Shown: positions 44,231 through 52,779 of the stretch, one piece after another
How positions within the stretch are numbered: position 1 is the stretch's first letter
Layout of the letters: each line of letters starts with the position of its first letter
Source: Longimicrobium sp.
GTDB taxonomy: Bacteria; Gemmatimonadota; Gemmatimonadetes; Longimicrobiales; Longimicrobiaceae
DNA: 64,000 nt
Direction of reading: 5' to 3'
Assembly: GCA_036389135.1 (NCBI GenBank)
Contig: DASVQP010000130.1
Span: 59,722-123,721, forward strand
Notes under the pieces: generated by a model
Database searches by the model: none
What the model was told of the DNA's origin: nothing
What the model saw: the letters and a program-made list of their open reading frames with translations, nothing else
Program-made: the position numbers and the translations under genes

Positions 44231-46509
44231 AAGAGCTTGGGAGCGGGATTCAGCGCGTCTTCCGCGATGCGCGTGTCACGCCAGCCCGCGACCACCGGCA
44301 CCTCGTACAGCCGCGAAGCACCCAGCCGGCGCCATGGGTGGCACAGCCCGGGCGCCACCACCTTCACCACCGGCATCCCGACGTCGGGGCGCGTCTGGTT
44401 CACGACGATCACCTCGATCCCCGCGTTCTCCACCCGACGCCGGCACTCGGCGACGTCACGGGCGAGTTCGCCGGTGGACAGGTCGGCGAAGCCGTGGAGC
44501 GGGCGGCGCGGCACACGCTCGTCCGGAAGCAGGTACAGGTGATCCCGAAGGCGCGCGGCCGCGAGCCACTGGCGCTTCGCGCGTTCGAGCCGCGACCCCC
44601 ATCCGTCGCCGCCGCCGCCGTCGGGTGCCGACGCCAGAGCCTGGAGGATTGCGTGGCACTGGTTGCACTCGGTGAACGCGCGAAGAACCGCTACGCGCGG
44701 GTTCAGGTGCGCGCCGAAGCCGTAGATGATCTCATCCGAGCCTTCACCGCGGCGTGCGCTCACAGCAGCAAAGGCCGGAATGCCCAGGTCGCTGGTCAGG
44801 TCGAGCGCCCAGAGATCACGTCCGAGTGACCCGTAGAACGCCCTGAGGCGATCGACGTAGGGCTCGTGCAGCGAATCAAGGTCCAAGCCGGGGCGGCGCA
44901 CGCGATTCAGCCACCAGACCGCCGACGCGTCCCGCTCCACCAGTTCCAGCAGCCCGTGCAGGACCGCTTCGTCGAGCGTGTTGCCGGACGCGTTTCCATT
45001 GGAGTCGGCTCGGCAGAAGACGTCTACGTCGGCGTCGCGGTGTCCATACCAGCAGAACGCCGCCGGGAGCCACCGAAGGGCACCGTTCGTGAGCGACCAG
45101 CCGGGCGTCCAGTCAATCCGCCATTCGTCTTTGAAGGGCATCATGACGCGGCAGCGGGGGTCGGGGTACGTCCGGTTGTACTGCAGGAGGCCGTCGTACT
45201 GCGCCGTGCTGAAGCGCAGGAGGTCCCCCGGATGCAGGGCGTGGCCGCCGAGGTCAGCGATCCGCGCCCGCCGCACCGGCTCTTCACCGCGCGCTGAACC
45301 GCAGTGCCGCTCGATCGCCTCGCACAGTGCGCTGGCGCGAGCCTGCTCGTCGGTGGTGCCCTTTCCCGCCGCGACACCGGGCGCGTCCCAGCGGTCGGCG
45401 TCGTACAGGTGCGGCTCCGCGAACACAGCCGTATGCAGGTGGATCGGGCTCGCCGCTCCCATCGCTGGCTCCCGGACAAGCATCGCCACGACTCCCGTGA
45501 TCGGGCTGACGTGGTGCGCGTACTTCGCGAAGGTTTGATCGGGCGATGTGACGCGGACACCCGTCCCATCCATGATCGTCGCGGCCCGGTTGTCGAGTTC
45601 TACCAGCGGATCCGATCGCTTGTACAACGGTGGTGAACGATCTAGCGGCACGCCGCAGTCTTCGCATTGTGGCCGCCGTGCGAGCGTGTGGCGCTTCGTC
45701 TGGAGCGTCTTCAGGGAGAGGGACACCACCGCGCCGGTGAGGGCCGACTCGCCCGTGCCCAGCCACCGCGCTGCTTCCTGCGCGAGCAGCGCGGCTCCCG
45801 CTGTCTGGGTGGTGGAAAGAAACGCCGGCGGCGTCGTTACCGGGTCGTCGCCCCCGCGCCGGCGCTGAACCTGGCGTTCTGCGACCCGGTGGTAGCGGAG
45901 GCGCGTCGCCAGGCACGACCAGCAGCCGGTGACGGACGCCGGTGCGAACAGGGGTCCAAGCCAGAGAGCCGCGCCCGATAGCCGCGCGAGAATCCACGGC
46001 CGCTGCTGAGCCATCGCGCGGGCGTTGCAGGCGGCGAGTTCCGGCCGCAGGTAGTCGTCGGTAACCACGATTTTCAGCGGAGCGTCGTCGCGCACCGCCA
46101 AGCCCACCCCGGCGAGTTGTTCGACAAGCCCTGTTGCGTCCGCGGCACCACACGTGGAGACGGCGACGGCGCCGTGTTCCAGCGATTCGGTGACGCTTCG
46201 GGCGTTCGCGCCCAGTGCGTGCCAGAAGGCAGCGCTTGCCGCCGGGCCGGGGGGAGGCGAGTCGAGTACGAGACCGCTCGTCTGCAGCACCTGCAGCCCG
46301 TAGTACACTTCGGCGGCGCTGAAGTCGGGTGCAAGCCGTTCCACCAGCCCTTCGGGCGGTGTGCGGCCATCGATGTGTAAAGCAAGCCGGCAGTAGAGAT
46401 TTCCTGAGAGAAACAGCTCGCTATCGTCACTGAGGACCGCGAGACCGTCGGGCTCGAGGATCTCTATCGCGAGCGCTGGATTGAACGTGGGAAACGATGT
46501 GGTGGTCAT
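44227..46509 (-). CDS. fused TOMM azoline cyclodehydratase (E1-like/RRE + YcaO)
   Basis: A 760-aa fused C-D protein. Residues 1-85 are a peptide-binding winged-helix-like part (LAVLSDDSELFLSGNLYCRL ... YYGLQVLQTSGLVL). Residues 100-300 are an E1/ThiF-like module with a four-Cys zinc site (Cys196, Cys199 in GCWSC; Cys282, Cys285 in CEDC). Residues 320-760 are YcaO, with KGTTDEQARASALCEAIERH and SNGNASGNTLDEAVLHGLLE. The C-terminus NPAPKLF is Pro-rich as in active TOMM YcaO proteins. It converts Cys, Ser or Thr to azolines using ATP. It follows the precursor gene by 109 nt and overlaps the next YcaO gene. Confidence 0.9.
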   Translation of the reverse strand: MTTTSFPTFNPALAIEILEPDGLAVLSDDSELFLSGNLYCRLALHIDGRTPPEGLVERLAPDFSAAEVYYGLQVLQTSGLVLDSPPPGPAASAAFWHALGANARSVTESLEHGAVAVSTCGAADATGLVEQLAGVGLAVRDDAPLKIVVTDDYLRPELAACNARAMAQQRPWILARLSGAALWLGPLFAPASVTGCWSCLATRLRYHRVAERQVQRRRGGDDPVTTPPAFLSTTQTAGAALLAQEAARWLGTGESALTGAVVSLSLKTLQTKRHTLARRPQCEDCGVPLDRSPPLYKRSDPLVELDNRAATIMDGTGVRVTSPDQTFAKYAHHVSPITGVVAMLVREPAMGAASPIHLHTAVFAEPHLYDADRWDAPGVAAGKGTTDEQARASALCEAIERHCGSARGEEPVRRARIADLGGHALHPGDLLRFSTAQYDGLLQYNRTYPDPRCRVMMPFKDEWRIDWTPGWSLTNGALRWLPAAFCWYGHRDADVDVFCRADSNGNASGNTLDEAVLHGLLELVERDASAVWWLNRVRRPGLDLDSLHEPYVDRLRAFYGSLGRDLWALDLTSDLGIPAFAAVSARRGEGSDEIIYGFGAHLNPRVAVLRAFTECNQCHAILQALASAPDGGGGDGWGSRLERAKRQWLAAARLRDHLYLLPDERVPRRPLHGFADLSTGELARDVAECRRRVENAGIEVIVVNQTRPDVGMPVVKVVAPGLCHPWRRLGASRLYEVPVVAGWRDTRIAEDALNPAPKLF

Positions 46510-46618
46510 CCGGACAGCGGTGGAGGGGCGCCCGAACGTCGTCGGCAGACCGCTGCCGGAACGCGGCGAGCCGGACCCACCATGGGTCCGTGCTCGCCCC
46601 AGGGACTGCGAGGCGTGC

Positions 46619-46900
46619 CTAGACGTCTACTTCGACCTCCGTCTCTTCTGCGACGTGGCATCCGTCCATCACGCTTGCCAACTGCCTCCTCGTCACCGGC
46701 CCGCCGACGCCGACGGGCCGTGCCGGTATCGTCATGTAGAGGCGGGTGGACGTCGACAGCAGGATCTCGGCGCGGAGGTTGTTCGGCGCCTCGATCCCCT
46801 CCTTTGCGAGGGCCTGCGAAGGGTTCTGGACGAGCGCTGCCGCGAACGTGGGATCGGCCCAGACCTTTGCGATGATTTTGGCGAATTGCGTGTTGTCCAT
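46619..46900 (-). CDS. RiPP precursor peptide with NHLP (nitrile hydratase-like) leader
   Basis: A 93-aa peptide with AGGAG upstream of the ATG. The leader is NHLP type: MDNTQFAKIIAKVWADPTFA, AALVQNPSQALAKEGIEAPN, then ILLSTSTRLYMTIPARP and RRQLASVMDG. In this family the leader usually ends at a GG motif after L-x-x-V; here it is VMDG (77-80), giving a predicted 13-residue core CHVAEETEVEVDV (81-93). The core has one Cys (81) and one Thr (87) for heterocycles and an unusual acidic/Val alternation. It is the first gene of the operon; its own product level is probably set by the 109-nt gap to the enzymes. Confidence 0.8.
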   Translation of the reverse strand: MDNTQFAKIIAKVWADPTFAAALVQNPSQALAKEGIEAPNNLRAEILLSTSTRLYMTIPARPVGVGGPVTRRQLASVMDGCHVAEETEVEVDV

Positions 46901-47160
46901 GATCCGTCTCCTGTATGTAGACAGGTGGGTGCCTGCAATCGCTGCGTGGAAACGCCGTGATGCAACTGCGCGACCATAATCAGGATGTGAGGGCCATCGC
47001 GCAGGCGGCTTGTCAGTCGCAGTGTATCACAATAAAAGGTCGCAAGACGCGCTGCGCAAGGGATATGTATCTGTAACACGCTCGTGTGGTTGCCCTCATC
47101 CAAGGAAGCTCGTGCTGGCCACGTCTGGTGTCCTCGCGCGGGCTGGCCGACGCGACGAAC

Positions 47161-47248
47161 TATGTGGTCAAAAGTGGCCGGGATGGAGGGTTGCCCGTGG
47201 CGAATGCCTCCGGATGCTGCCGGGGCGGCTTATGTGGTCAAAGTGGCC
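47161..47248. repeat. direct repeats resembling insertion-sequence ends
   Basis: TATGTGGTCAAAAGTGGCC at 47161-47179 and TATGTGGTCAAAGTGGCC at 47231-47248, 70 bp apart. TGTGGTCAAAGTGGCC-type sequence looks like a transposon end. The second copy includes the stop codon of the gene ending at 47230, so an insertion may have trimmed that gene. Bases 46901-47160 upstream of the precursor hold an AT-rich stretch (about 47018-47045) that may be the RiPP promoter. Confidence 0.5.
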
Positions 47249-48174
47249 CCCGCGGGACGATCAGCGGTCGCGTACAGCGCCGCGTCCGGAGGGATGTCGA
47301 TGTCAACCCGCCACTCGTCCAGGGCACGTTTCAGATCCGCAAGCGGGGTCGCGCCCCGCTCGACCACGACGTGGTACCACCAGCGCGGCGCACAGCGAAC
47401 GAGAATTGCCTCGAGCTCGGCCATGGCGTCGCTGGCCAGGTTCCACGGGCGCTTGTCGCCCATCTCGCGGCGCTTGGCCAGACGGCCGCGCACCCGCAGA
47501 AGGGGCGCGGGGGTGTCGCGGTCGCGAGTGAACCAGGGGTGGGCGTGGTAGCGCCGGCGAAGCTCATGGTGCAGCGCGGTGATACGCTCGCGTCCGGCCG
47601 CGAGCAGCCACGACTCCAGGGGAGGAACGCAGGCGGGGCGCGGGTCGACTCGCGCCACGAACCGGCGTGCCTCGGGGTGGTCGGGCGGCAGCAGCGCTGT
47701 CGCGAGGTGCGCGTACTCCTCGATCATGGCGCACCACCCCCGCCACCCAGGCTCATCCTCCGCGGCGGGCGGGTGCGGCAGCCAGCCGCACGCGACGTTC
47801 TGCTCCCGAACGGCGTGCTCGTGGGCGCGCGCTTCCCGCCAGTCCCGGCCGGGCTCGTAGGGGAGGAAGGAGGCGCGGGTCGCCTCGATCTCCATCACCG
47901 GCGGGGCGTAGCGGTACGTGTGCCGGAGCAGGACCTCCATCCGTGCGGTGAGCACCGCGACGACGGTCCCGCTGTCGGAGCGGGGAGGAAGCGGGGTCGC
48001 CGCGACTGTTTCGTCCGCGGCGGTCGCCGGGGGCGCGGCGCGCGTGGTCGTTCGCTTGCCACGCGGAACGTTCACCGGCTCGGAGGTGTCGCCGGCGCCG
48101 GCGCACTGCAGCGGCGCGAGCAGGTCGAGGTCGGCGGATGGCGACACGCGGACCGGGTTGGGGCCTCGGCTCAT
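47230..48174 (-). CDS. hypothetical protein, possible truncated C-terminus
   Basis: A 314-aa protein starting MSRGPNPVRVSPSADLDLLA. A low-complexity, basic N-terminus is followed by helical and aromatic segments: RMEVLLRHTYRYAPPVMEIE, WREARAHEHAVREQNVACGW, MIEEYAHLATALLPPDHPEA, ERITALHHELRRRYHAHPWF. The stop (in GATLTT-TAA) lies within an insertion-sequence-like repeat, so the natural end may be lost. It begins 28 nt after the upstream gene's stop; co-transcription likely. No family assigned. Confidence 0.5.
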   Translation of the reverse strand: MSRGPNPVRVSPSADLDLLAPLQCAGAGDTSEPVNVPRGKRTTTRAAPPATAADETVAATPLPPRSDSGTVVAVLTARMEVLLRHTYRYAPPVMEIEATRASFLPYEPGRDWREARAHEHAVREQNVACGWLPHPPAAEDEPGWRGWCAMIEEYAHLATALLPPDHPEARRFVARVDPRPACVPPLESWLLAAGRERITALHHELRRRYHAHPWFTRDRDTPAPLLRVRGRLAKRREMGDKRPWNLASDAMAELEAILVRCAPRWWYHVVVERGATPLADLKRALDEWRVDIDIPPDAALYATADRPAGATLTT

Positions 48175-48202
48175 GCTGGGAAGACCGCGGGACAGTTCCC
48201 GT

Positions 48203-49252
48203 TCAGAGGGAAAGCGCCAGCTGTCCCTGGACAACCGGCGTGATGCGGGGAACGGCCGGATCCGACACCGGCCGACGTGAGGTCGTCGTGCGCCGCCTTG
48301 GCCGGTGGTCGGTCGCCTGCTGCGTCTCTCGCGCGCGCTCGGCGTTCCTCGCGTTGTTGGCGCGCTGCGCCGCGTCGACATCGCCCCGGAGCTGATCGGG
48401 GATCGCGATTCCCGCCCGGTCGGCGGCATGCAGGAGCATCGAAAGCTCGTGCCACCCGCGGTACGGAGTGGTCAGGGCCAGAGCGCGGCGTACCTCTGCC
48501 GCCACGTCGGCCGCGTCGGAGAGCAGGCCGGCACCGATCGCCATCTGCACTACCAGCGCCCGTTGCTCCTCGGGCTGGGGATGGAGCGAGGGGTGGTTAT
48601 GGGGCGCCTCGGCGGTTTCGCTGCGCGTCGTCATCCGCTCCAGGTCGCTGTGGAGTACGCGCCACTCCGGAGCGATCCGGGTGGCGATCGCCGCCCGCGC
48701 GACGTCGCGCTGGCCCATGGCATCAGCGCACGCGGCGAGGGGCCAGGCGACGCTCCAGTCGAGCAGGATCCCGTGCTCCACGGCGCTGACGACGACGAAG
48801 TTGAGCTCGGCTTTCGTGCCGATCTCGGGCAGTGCGCCGTGGACGTCGGCCCAGGTGAGGACCTCTGCGGCGCGTGCGAGCCGAAGGAACGCGAGGAGGA
48901 CGTTTCGCCGCCAGCACCCGCCCTGGTCCATCACGGCCGCCGCCGCGACCGCGTGCTCTACGCCGATCAGCTGCATCCTGATGGCGTCGCCGAAGAGGTC
49001 GCAGCGCGCGTAGTCGTCGCGGACCGCGCCGATGAGCGCGATGACGTCGACCGGATCGGTGACGGCGCTCGCGCAGAGGGCGACGGCGGCGAGGCGCTCC
49101 CCGTCCTGGGGCCGCTTGGCCCCGGCAATGGCGGCGGTGAGGGTGCGCGGGTCCGGTGCACGGCCCTTTCCGGCGGCGAACGCGGTACAGTCCGCGATCA
49201 GGCGACCGACGGACAATCCTTCCTGGATCGTCAGCTCCAACATGCGCGCCAT
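48203..49252 (-). CDS. hypothetical helical protein
   Basis: A 349-aa protein starting MARMLELTIQEGLSVGRLIA with GGAGGG upstream. It is almost all alpha-helical with repeated Ala-rich helices (AIAGAKRPQDGERLAAVALC, GVEHAVAAAAVMDQGGCWRR, AHLA-type turns), suggesting an alpha-solenoid. The C-terminus is a basic linker (TDHRPRRRTTTSRRPVSDP). First gene of a two-gene unit with the 314-aa protein. The shared motif lies 76 nt upstream. No enzymatic motif seen. Confidence 0.55.
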   Translation of the reverse strand: MARMLELTIQEGLSVGRLIADCTAFAAGKGRAPDPRTLTAAIAGAKRPQDGERLAAVALCASAVTDPVDVIALIGAVRDDYARCDLFGDAIRMQLIGVEHAVAAAAVMDQGGCWRRNVLLAFLRLARAAEVLTWADVHGALPEIGTKAELNFVVVSAVEHGILLDWSVAWPLAACADAMGQRDVARAAIATRIAPEWRVLHSDLERMTTRSETAEAPHNHPSLHPQPEEQRALVVQMAIGAGLLSDAADVAAEVRRALALTTPYRGWHELSMLLHAADRAGIAIPDQLRGDVDAAQRANNARNAERARETQQATDHRPRRRTTTSRRPVSDPAVPRITPVVQGQLALSL

Positions 49253-49327
49253 CGGCGTGAGCCCTCCACGGGGAAATTGCCGCACCGGATGTCGCCGGGC
49301 GGCGGTTGCTGGTGAAAGCGCCCATCG

Positions 49328-49343
49328 TTTTCTCAACGGGTTT
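49328..49343 (-). promoter_or_regulatory. shared upstream motif, copy 8
   Basis: Gene-strand AAACCCGTTGAGAAAA, ending 76 nt upstream of the start at 49252. Confidence 0.5.
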
Positions 49344-49361
49344 TTCCACGGGCGGGCAGAT

Positions 49362-49838
49362 CTACTCCGGCGGCGGGTCATCGAAGAGAAGGGGTTGGTA
49401 ATTGTCCGCCCGCGGATAGCCGGCCTCCCATGGGAAGCGCCCGCCTGCGTCGGGCCAGACGATCTGGACGGCCTCGTAGCTGGCGCGGCGTCCATCGTGG
49501 TATGCGTTCGCGCCCCACAGGTGCTCGGGCTGAGCCGACGCCGGCAGCGCGCGAAGGACGACCGGCAGGTTGAGGCCGAGGCTGATGTGCTGGTTCAGCG
49601 GGGGATGCTCGCCGGCACGGAGTCGCGTCACGAGCTCCGCGAAGACGTATGCCGCCGTGTCCTCGCTCAGCCCGACCACGACAGCCTCCGGAAAACCGAA
49701 CGTCTCGGGGAGGCCGATCGTGTATCCGTACCTGACGGGATGGTCCGCGAACGGACCATACATATACGTCCAGCCGTGCGCCTGTACGGTTCGCGTCAGC
49801 GCCCGCAGGACGGACGCCCGAAGCCGCGCCTGATCCAT
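49362..49838 (-). CDS. DUF4262-like protein
   Basis: A 158-aa protein starting MDQARLRASVLRALTRTVQA. The central motif RYGYTIGLPETFGFPEAVVV-GL followed by YVFAELVTRLRAGEHP matches the DUF4262 family, widespread small proteins of unknown role on plasmids and chromosomes. It ends in an acidic Pro tail. Its stop lies just before copy 8 of the shared motif, so it is the end of a separate transcription unit. Confidence 0.65.
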   Translation of the reverse strand: MDQARLRASVLRALTRTVQAHGWTYMYGPFADHPVRYGYTIGLPETFGFPEAVVVGLSEDTAAYVFAELVTRLRAGEHPPLNQHISLGLNLPVVLRALPASAQPEHLWGANAYHDGRRASYEAVQIVWPDAGGRFPWEAGYPRADNYQPLLFDDPPPE

Positions 49839-49926
49839 GGGTATGTGATTGGGTGTGGGCGAACGTAGCTCTCGACCGCCCCACCGGTCGCGTGCAGCTG
49901 CCGAGGGCGCCGGAGAGAACTGGTGC

Positions 49927-50664
49927 TTATCCCTGCACCAGCTTGGGGCGGCGGAGGTCGTAGTCGATCACCTCGTCGCGGATCACCGCCGCGACGCGGT
50001 AGGCGATTGTCCCAGCGTCCAGCAGGGTGCTCCAGGCGAAGTAGGGGACGGAGCGCATTTCCTCGTCGCGGTTGATGGGCCCCACGTTCAGTTCGCCGCC
50101 GTTGTCGCCCAGGTACCAGGACGTGTAGTAGTGCGGATGCGCGTCCAGGCGGACGAGGGGCTGGCCGTGGAGATGGCCGATCACGTCGATCTTGAACTCC
50201 GCGCGAAGGACGGCGAGAACCTCGGCGGAAAGCCGGGTCCGCTGTTCTGCCGATGCGCCGGCCTGCGTGGACGTGAACAGGGTGAGGGCCCGGGTGTCCG
50301 TGGGAGACATGCTCACGGGCGTGTCGGCGTCCCCCGGGGAGCAGTTGATGCGCTCGCACAGGGCGTCGATCTCGTCTTCGTCCAGGGCGCCTCCCTCGGG
50401 CTCGGTGGCGATCTCCCATTCGGGCGCGCCGTTCTCGGCATTCCGCTGCCAATAGCGGAGGGCGGCCAGCACGGTCCCGGTCTGCCGCTCGTCCAACTCC
50501 AGCGGGGCCGGGATCTCTTCCGCCCGATCCACCAGGTCGCACGCGTCCTTGTGGACGCGGTAGTCGCCTACCGTGCCTCGGCTGGCTTCCAGCAGTCGCC
50601 GGAGGGCGCTCACCAGCTTGCGGTACGAGGGCGGTGCGGTTGTGGCTCCAATCATGACCGTCAC
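49927..50664 (-). CDS. hypothetical protein
   Basis: A 245-aa protein starting MTVMIGATTAPPSYRKLVSA. Helical N-terminus (LVSALRRLLEASRGTVGDYR), a middle acidic part (EPEGGALDEDEIDALCERIN) and an alpha/beta C-terminus (IDVIGHLHGQPLVRLDAHPH, YYTSWYLGDNGGELNVGP). No signal peptide. Part of a minus-strand series of unknown genes; no family assigned. Confidence 0.5.
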   Translation of the reverse strand: MTVMIGATTAPPSYRKLVSALRRLLEASRGTVGDYRVHKDACDLVDRAEEIPAPLELDERQTGTVLAALRYWQRNAENGAPEWEIATEPEGGALDEDEIDALCERINCSPGDADTPVSMSPTDTRALTLFTSTQAGASAEQRTRLSAEVLAVLRAEFKIDVIGHLHGQPLVRLDAHPHYYTSWYLGDNGGELNVGPINRDEEMRSVPYFAWSTLLDAGTIAYRVAAVIRDEVIDYDLRRPKLVQG

Positions 50665-50709
50665 GGGGTTGCGGGGGTGGGGAGAGTGCTGCCGCCGCGG
50701 ATCACCGAC

Positions 50710-51015
50710 CTAACAGGCTGGTTTCGCTCGGAGCGCGCCGGCGAGCTGGGTGGCTGCCCTGTGGACCTGGCGCGCGAAGTCGAGGTTCTCGGAGGCGCCG
50801 ATCTCCTCCTGCGTGGCGACTACTTCAGCGAGGAGGGCGGCCGCGCGACGTGCCAGGTTGATCCCGCGGAGGTTCGAATCCGGCGGCGCATCGTCGCTGC
50901 CCGCTCTCGCTGGGAGTTGCCAGGACGGCTGCGGTGCAGGCCGAGGCGGCGGACAGGCAGGGAGGTCGAAGGCCAGTTGGGGACGGAAGCGCGCGGCGTG
51001 GTCGGCGACGGACAT
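50710..51015 (-). CDS. small hypothetical protein
   Basis: A 101-aa protein starting MSVADHAARFRPQLAFDLPA. A Pro-rich N-terminal half is followed by a helix (RRAAALLAEVVATQEEIGAS, FARQVHRAATQLAGALRA). Start chosen as the first Met after the stop of the upstream gene (25 nt away). Function unknown. Confidence 0.45.
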   Translation of the reverse strand: MSVADHAARFRPQLAFDLPACPPPRPAPQPSWQLPARAGSDDAPPDSNLRGINLARRAAALLAEVVATQEEIGASENLDFARQVHRAATQLAGALRAKPAC

Positions 51016-51040
51016 CGGTTTCCGGGCGTCGGCGTTCAGC

Positions 51041-51502
51041 TCACGCGGCGTATTCGCTGACGAGATGGCGCTGCTCGCAGCAGAACTGGGAGCAGCACGC
51101 CTCGTCATCGTCCACGGCGAAGTCGGTCGGGACCCAGCGCTCCTTCATCAGCTCTCCGCACCCGGGGCACTTCGGCAGCCCAGCGTACGTGTTTGCGCCC
51201 CACGCGATGGCTTCGGCGTCCGTGCCTTCCTCGAACGGTATGGAGCCGCCCCCGGTGAACCCGATGCGGACGGTGATCTCGTCAGCGGACCGGCCGGTGT
51301 CCCGCCGCCACGCCACCGCGACGGCGACAGCGGCGGCGGCCGCTTCGCGCGGGTCCTCGTATTCCTCGCCCTCTCCGAGCCGGGCGTAGGCTACGCCCAG
51401 CATGTCGGCGTTCGAATAGTCCAGCCCGCCAGCCGCGATCTCGACGGCCAGCGGATTCTCCTCGCCCCAGTAGTCCTGCCGGGACAGGAACCACCGGGTC
51501 AC
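51041..51502 (-). CDS. hypothetical protein with C-terminal zinc-ribbon-like segment
   Basis: A 153-aa protein starting at a GTG that overlaps the upstream stop (GTGA). N-terminus VTRWFLSRQDYWGEENPLAV; a helical Ala-rich middle; then CPGCGELMKERWVPTD ... CCSQFCCEQRHL, several Cys and a His in zinc-ribbon spacing. Translational coupling to the 164-aa gene suggests a joint role. Function unknown. Confidence 0.55.
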   Translation of the reverse strand: MTRWFLSRQDYWGEENPLAVEIAAGGLDYSNADMLGVAYARLGEGEEYEDPREAAAAAVAVAVAWRRDTGRSADEITVRIGFTGGGSIPFEEGTDAEAIAWGANTYAGLPKCPGCGELMKERWVPTDFAVDDDEACCSQFCCEQRHLVSEYAA

Positions 51503-51993
51503 CACATTTCCTCCTCGTGCTCGACCTTGTCCGCGCCGGCGGCGTCCATGGCGGCCCAGGCGCCGAACGGGTCGACGTAGGCGTCCACGAGGGTGTCCGC
51601 CCAGCCCGCGTGCCCCAGCTCTTCTAGCGATCTGCGTCGGGCCGCGCGGATCCCCCGCGCGTGGTCGTGGCCGATCATGAGCGGCGCGCGGAGGGCACGG
51701 CTGAGCGGCGCTCCCTGTGCGAGAAAGGTCGCGGCCTCCGCTCCGAGGCGCTTCGCGTACGCCATGTACGCGCGCGCCACAGCCGGCGGGGCTCCCGGTT
51801 CGGGAAGCTCGTGGAACGCCTGACGCTCCGACCATCCGCCCGTTTCGTGGTTCCACCGGGCGATCACGATCGGTTGGCGGCTCTCGGGCGCCGCGGGCAG
51901 GGCGATGAAGAGCGAGGTCGCGGCCGTGCCCTCGCCGCCGGCGAGCAGCGACGCGGCGGCGATGACGTAGCCGGGAATCGAGAGGGGCTTCAT
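51499..51993 (-). CDS. hypothetical protein
   Basis: A 164-aa protein starting MKPLSIPGYVIAAASLLAGG. The N-terminus is hydrophobic and could be read as a weak signal, but IPGYVIAAASL followed by SLFIALPAAPESRQPIVIAR also fits a beta-rich cytoplasmic fold. ARWNHETGGWSERQAFHELP and ARGIRAARRRSLEELGHAGW follow. Coupled to the zinc-ribbon gene downstream. Function unknown. Confidence 0.5.
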   Translation of the reverse strand: MKPLSIPGYVIAAASLLAGGEGTAATSLFIALPAAPESRQPIVIARWNHETGGWSERQAFHELPEPGAPPAVARAYMAYAKRLGAEAATFLAQGAPLSRALRAPLMIGHDHARGIRAARRRSLEELGHAGWADTLVDAYVDPFGAWAAMDAAGADKVEHEEEMW

Positions 51994-52007
51994 GCGGCTT
52001 CTTGCTC

Positions 52008-52676
52008 TCAGTGGGTGGAAAGCAGCTCTCGCTGCGCTTCGTGCACGGCCATGCACCGCGGGCACAGGCGTGTCCAGCCGCCCATCGTGTAGCCGCAGTA
52101 GCGAGGCTGGTCGGCAGGCTCGCACCCGGCGTTCAGCGGAACCTCGTCGCTCGGGACCAGCGGGTTCTCCACGTCGCGCTCGGGCGCGGTGGGGACGAGC
52201 TCCCCGCTGATCTCCAGCCGCAACCGGTCGCCCGCGCTGCCGAGGAGCCGGATACGGACGTCGGACAGCTCGCCCGCACCGTCGCATCGTGCCTCGAGCC
52301 ACTCGGCGAGCGCGCGAGGGTCGGCGTCGAGGACGTCCTGGAGCGCGACGTCGAAGGCGGCGCGGCGGTACCCGGAAGGGAGCACCCGGGCGGCGAGCGC
52401 GTACGGCAGCGGATCGCTCACGATCTCCGACACGGGGCAGTCCTCCCCGTAGCAGTGGACCAGCGCGTCCATCTCCTCCAGCAGCGCCGCACGGCTCGCC
52501 GGGTGGCCGCAGACGTCCGTAACGTCTTCGTCGTCCAGGCAGGTGGCGTTCAGGCGGGCGCTTGCGAGGCTGGGCGGAAGCGCGCCGCGCGTGAGATCGC
52601 CGGCGAGCTCGGACGCGAAGAATCCGTGCGCGGCTTCGGTCGGAACGGCGAAGTAGCTCACGGTGGTCGGGTGCAT
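52008..52676 (-). CDS. hypothetical Cys-rich protein
   Basis: A 222-aa protein starting MHPTTVSYFAVPTEAAHGFF. Its C-terminus has CGYTMGGWTRLCPRCMAVHE, a likely zinc site; other Cys are in ARLNATCLDDEDVTDVCGHP and LVHCYGEDCPVSEIVSD. Mostly helical in between. Start chosen by the first Met about 70 nt after a weak version of the shared motif (52745-52762). Function unknown. Confidence 0.5.
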   Translation of the reverse strand: MHPTTVSYFAVPTEAAHGFFASELAGDLTRGALPPSLASARLNATCLDDEDVTDVCGHPASRAALLEEMDALVHCYGEDCPVSEIVSDPLPYALAARVLPSGYRRAAFDVALQDVLDADPRALAEWLEARCDGAGELSDVRIRLLGSAGDRLRLEISGELVPTAPERDVENPLVPSDEVPLNAGCEPADQPRYCGYTMGGWTRLCPRCMAVHEAQRELLSTH

Positions 52677-52779
52677 GGGGCTCGAAGAGGAAGGGGAGTG
52701 AGTCGATTCGGCGGCGCGGGGCCCGGAGCTGACGCTGCCCGCCGATTTACTTTCCGGGGTGCGTGAGCGCGCCCACCGC

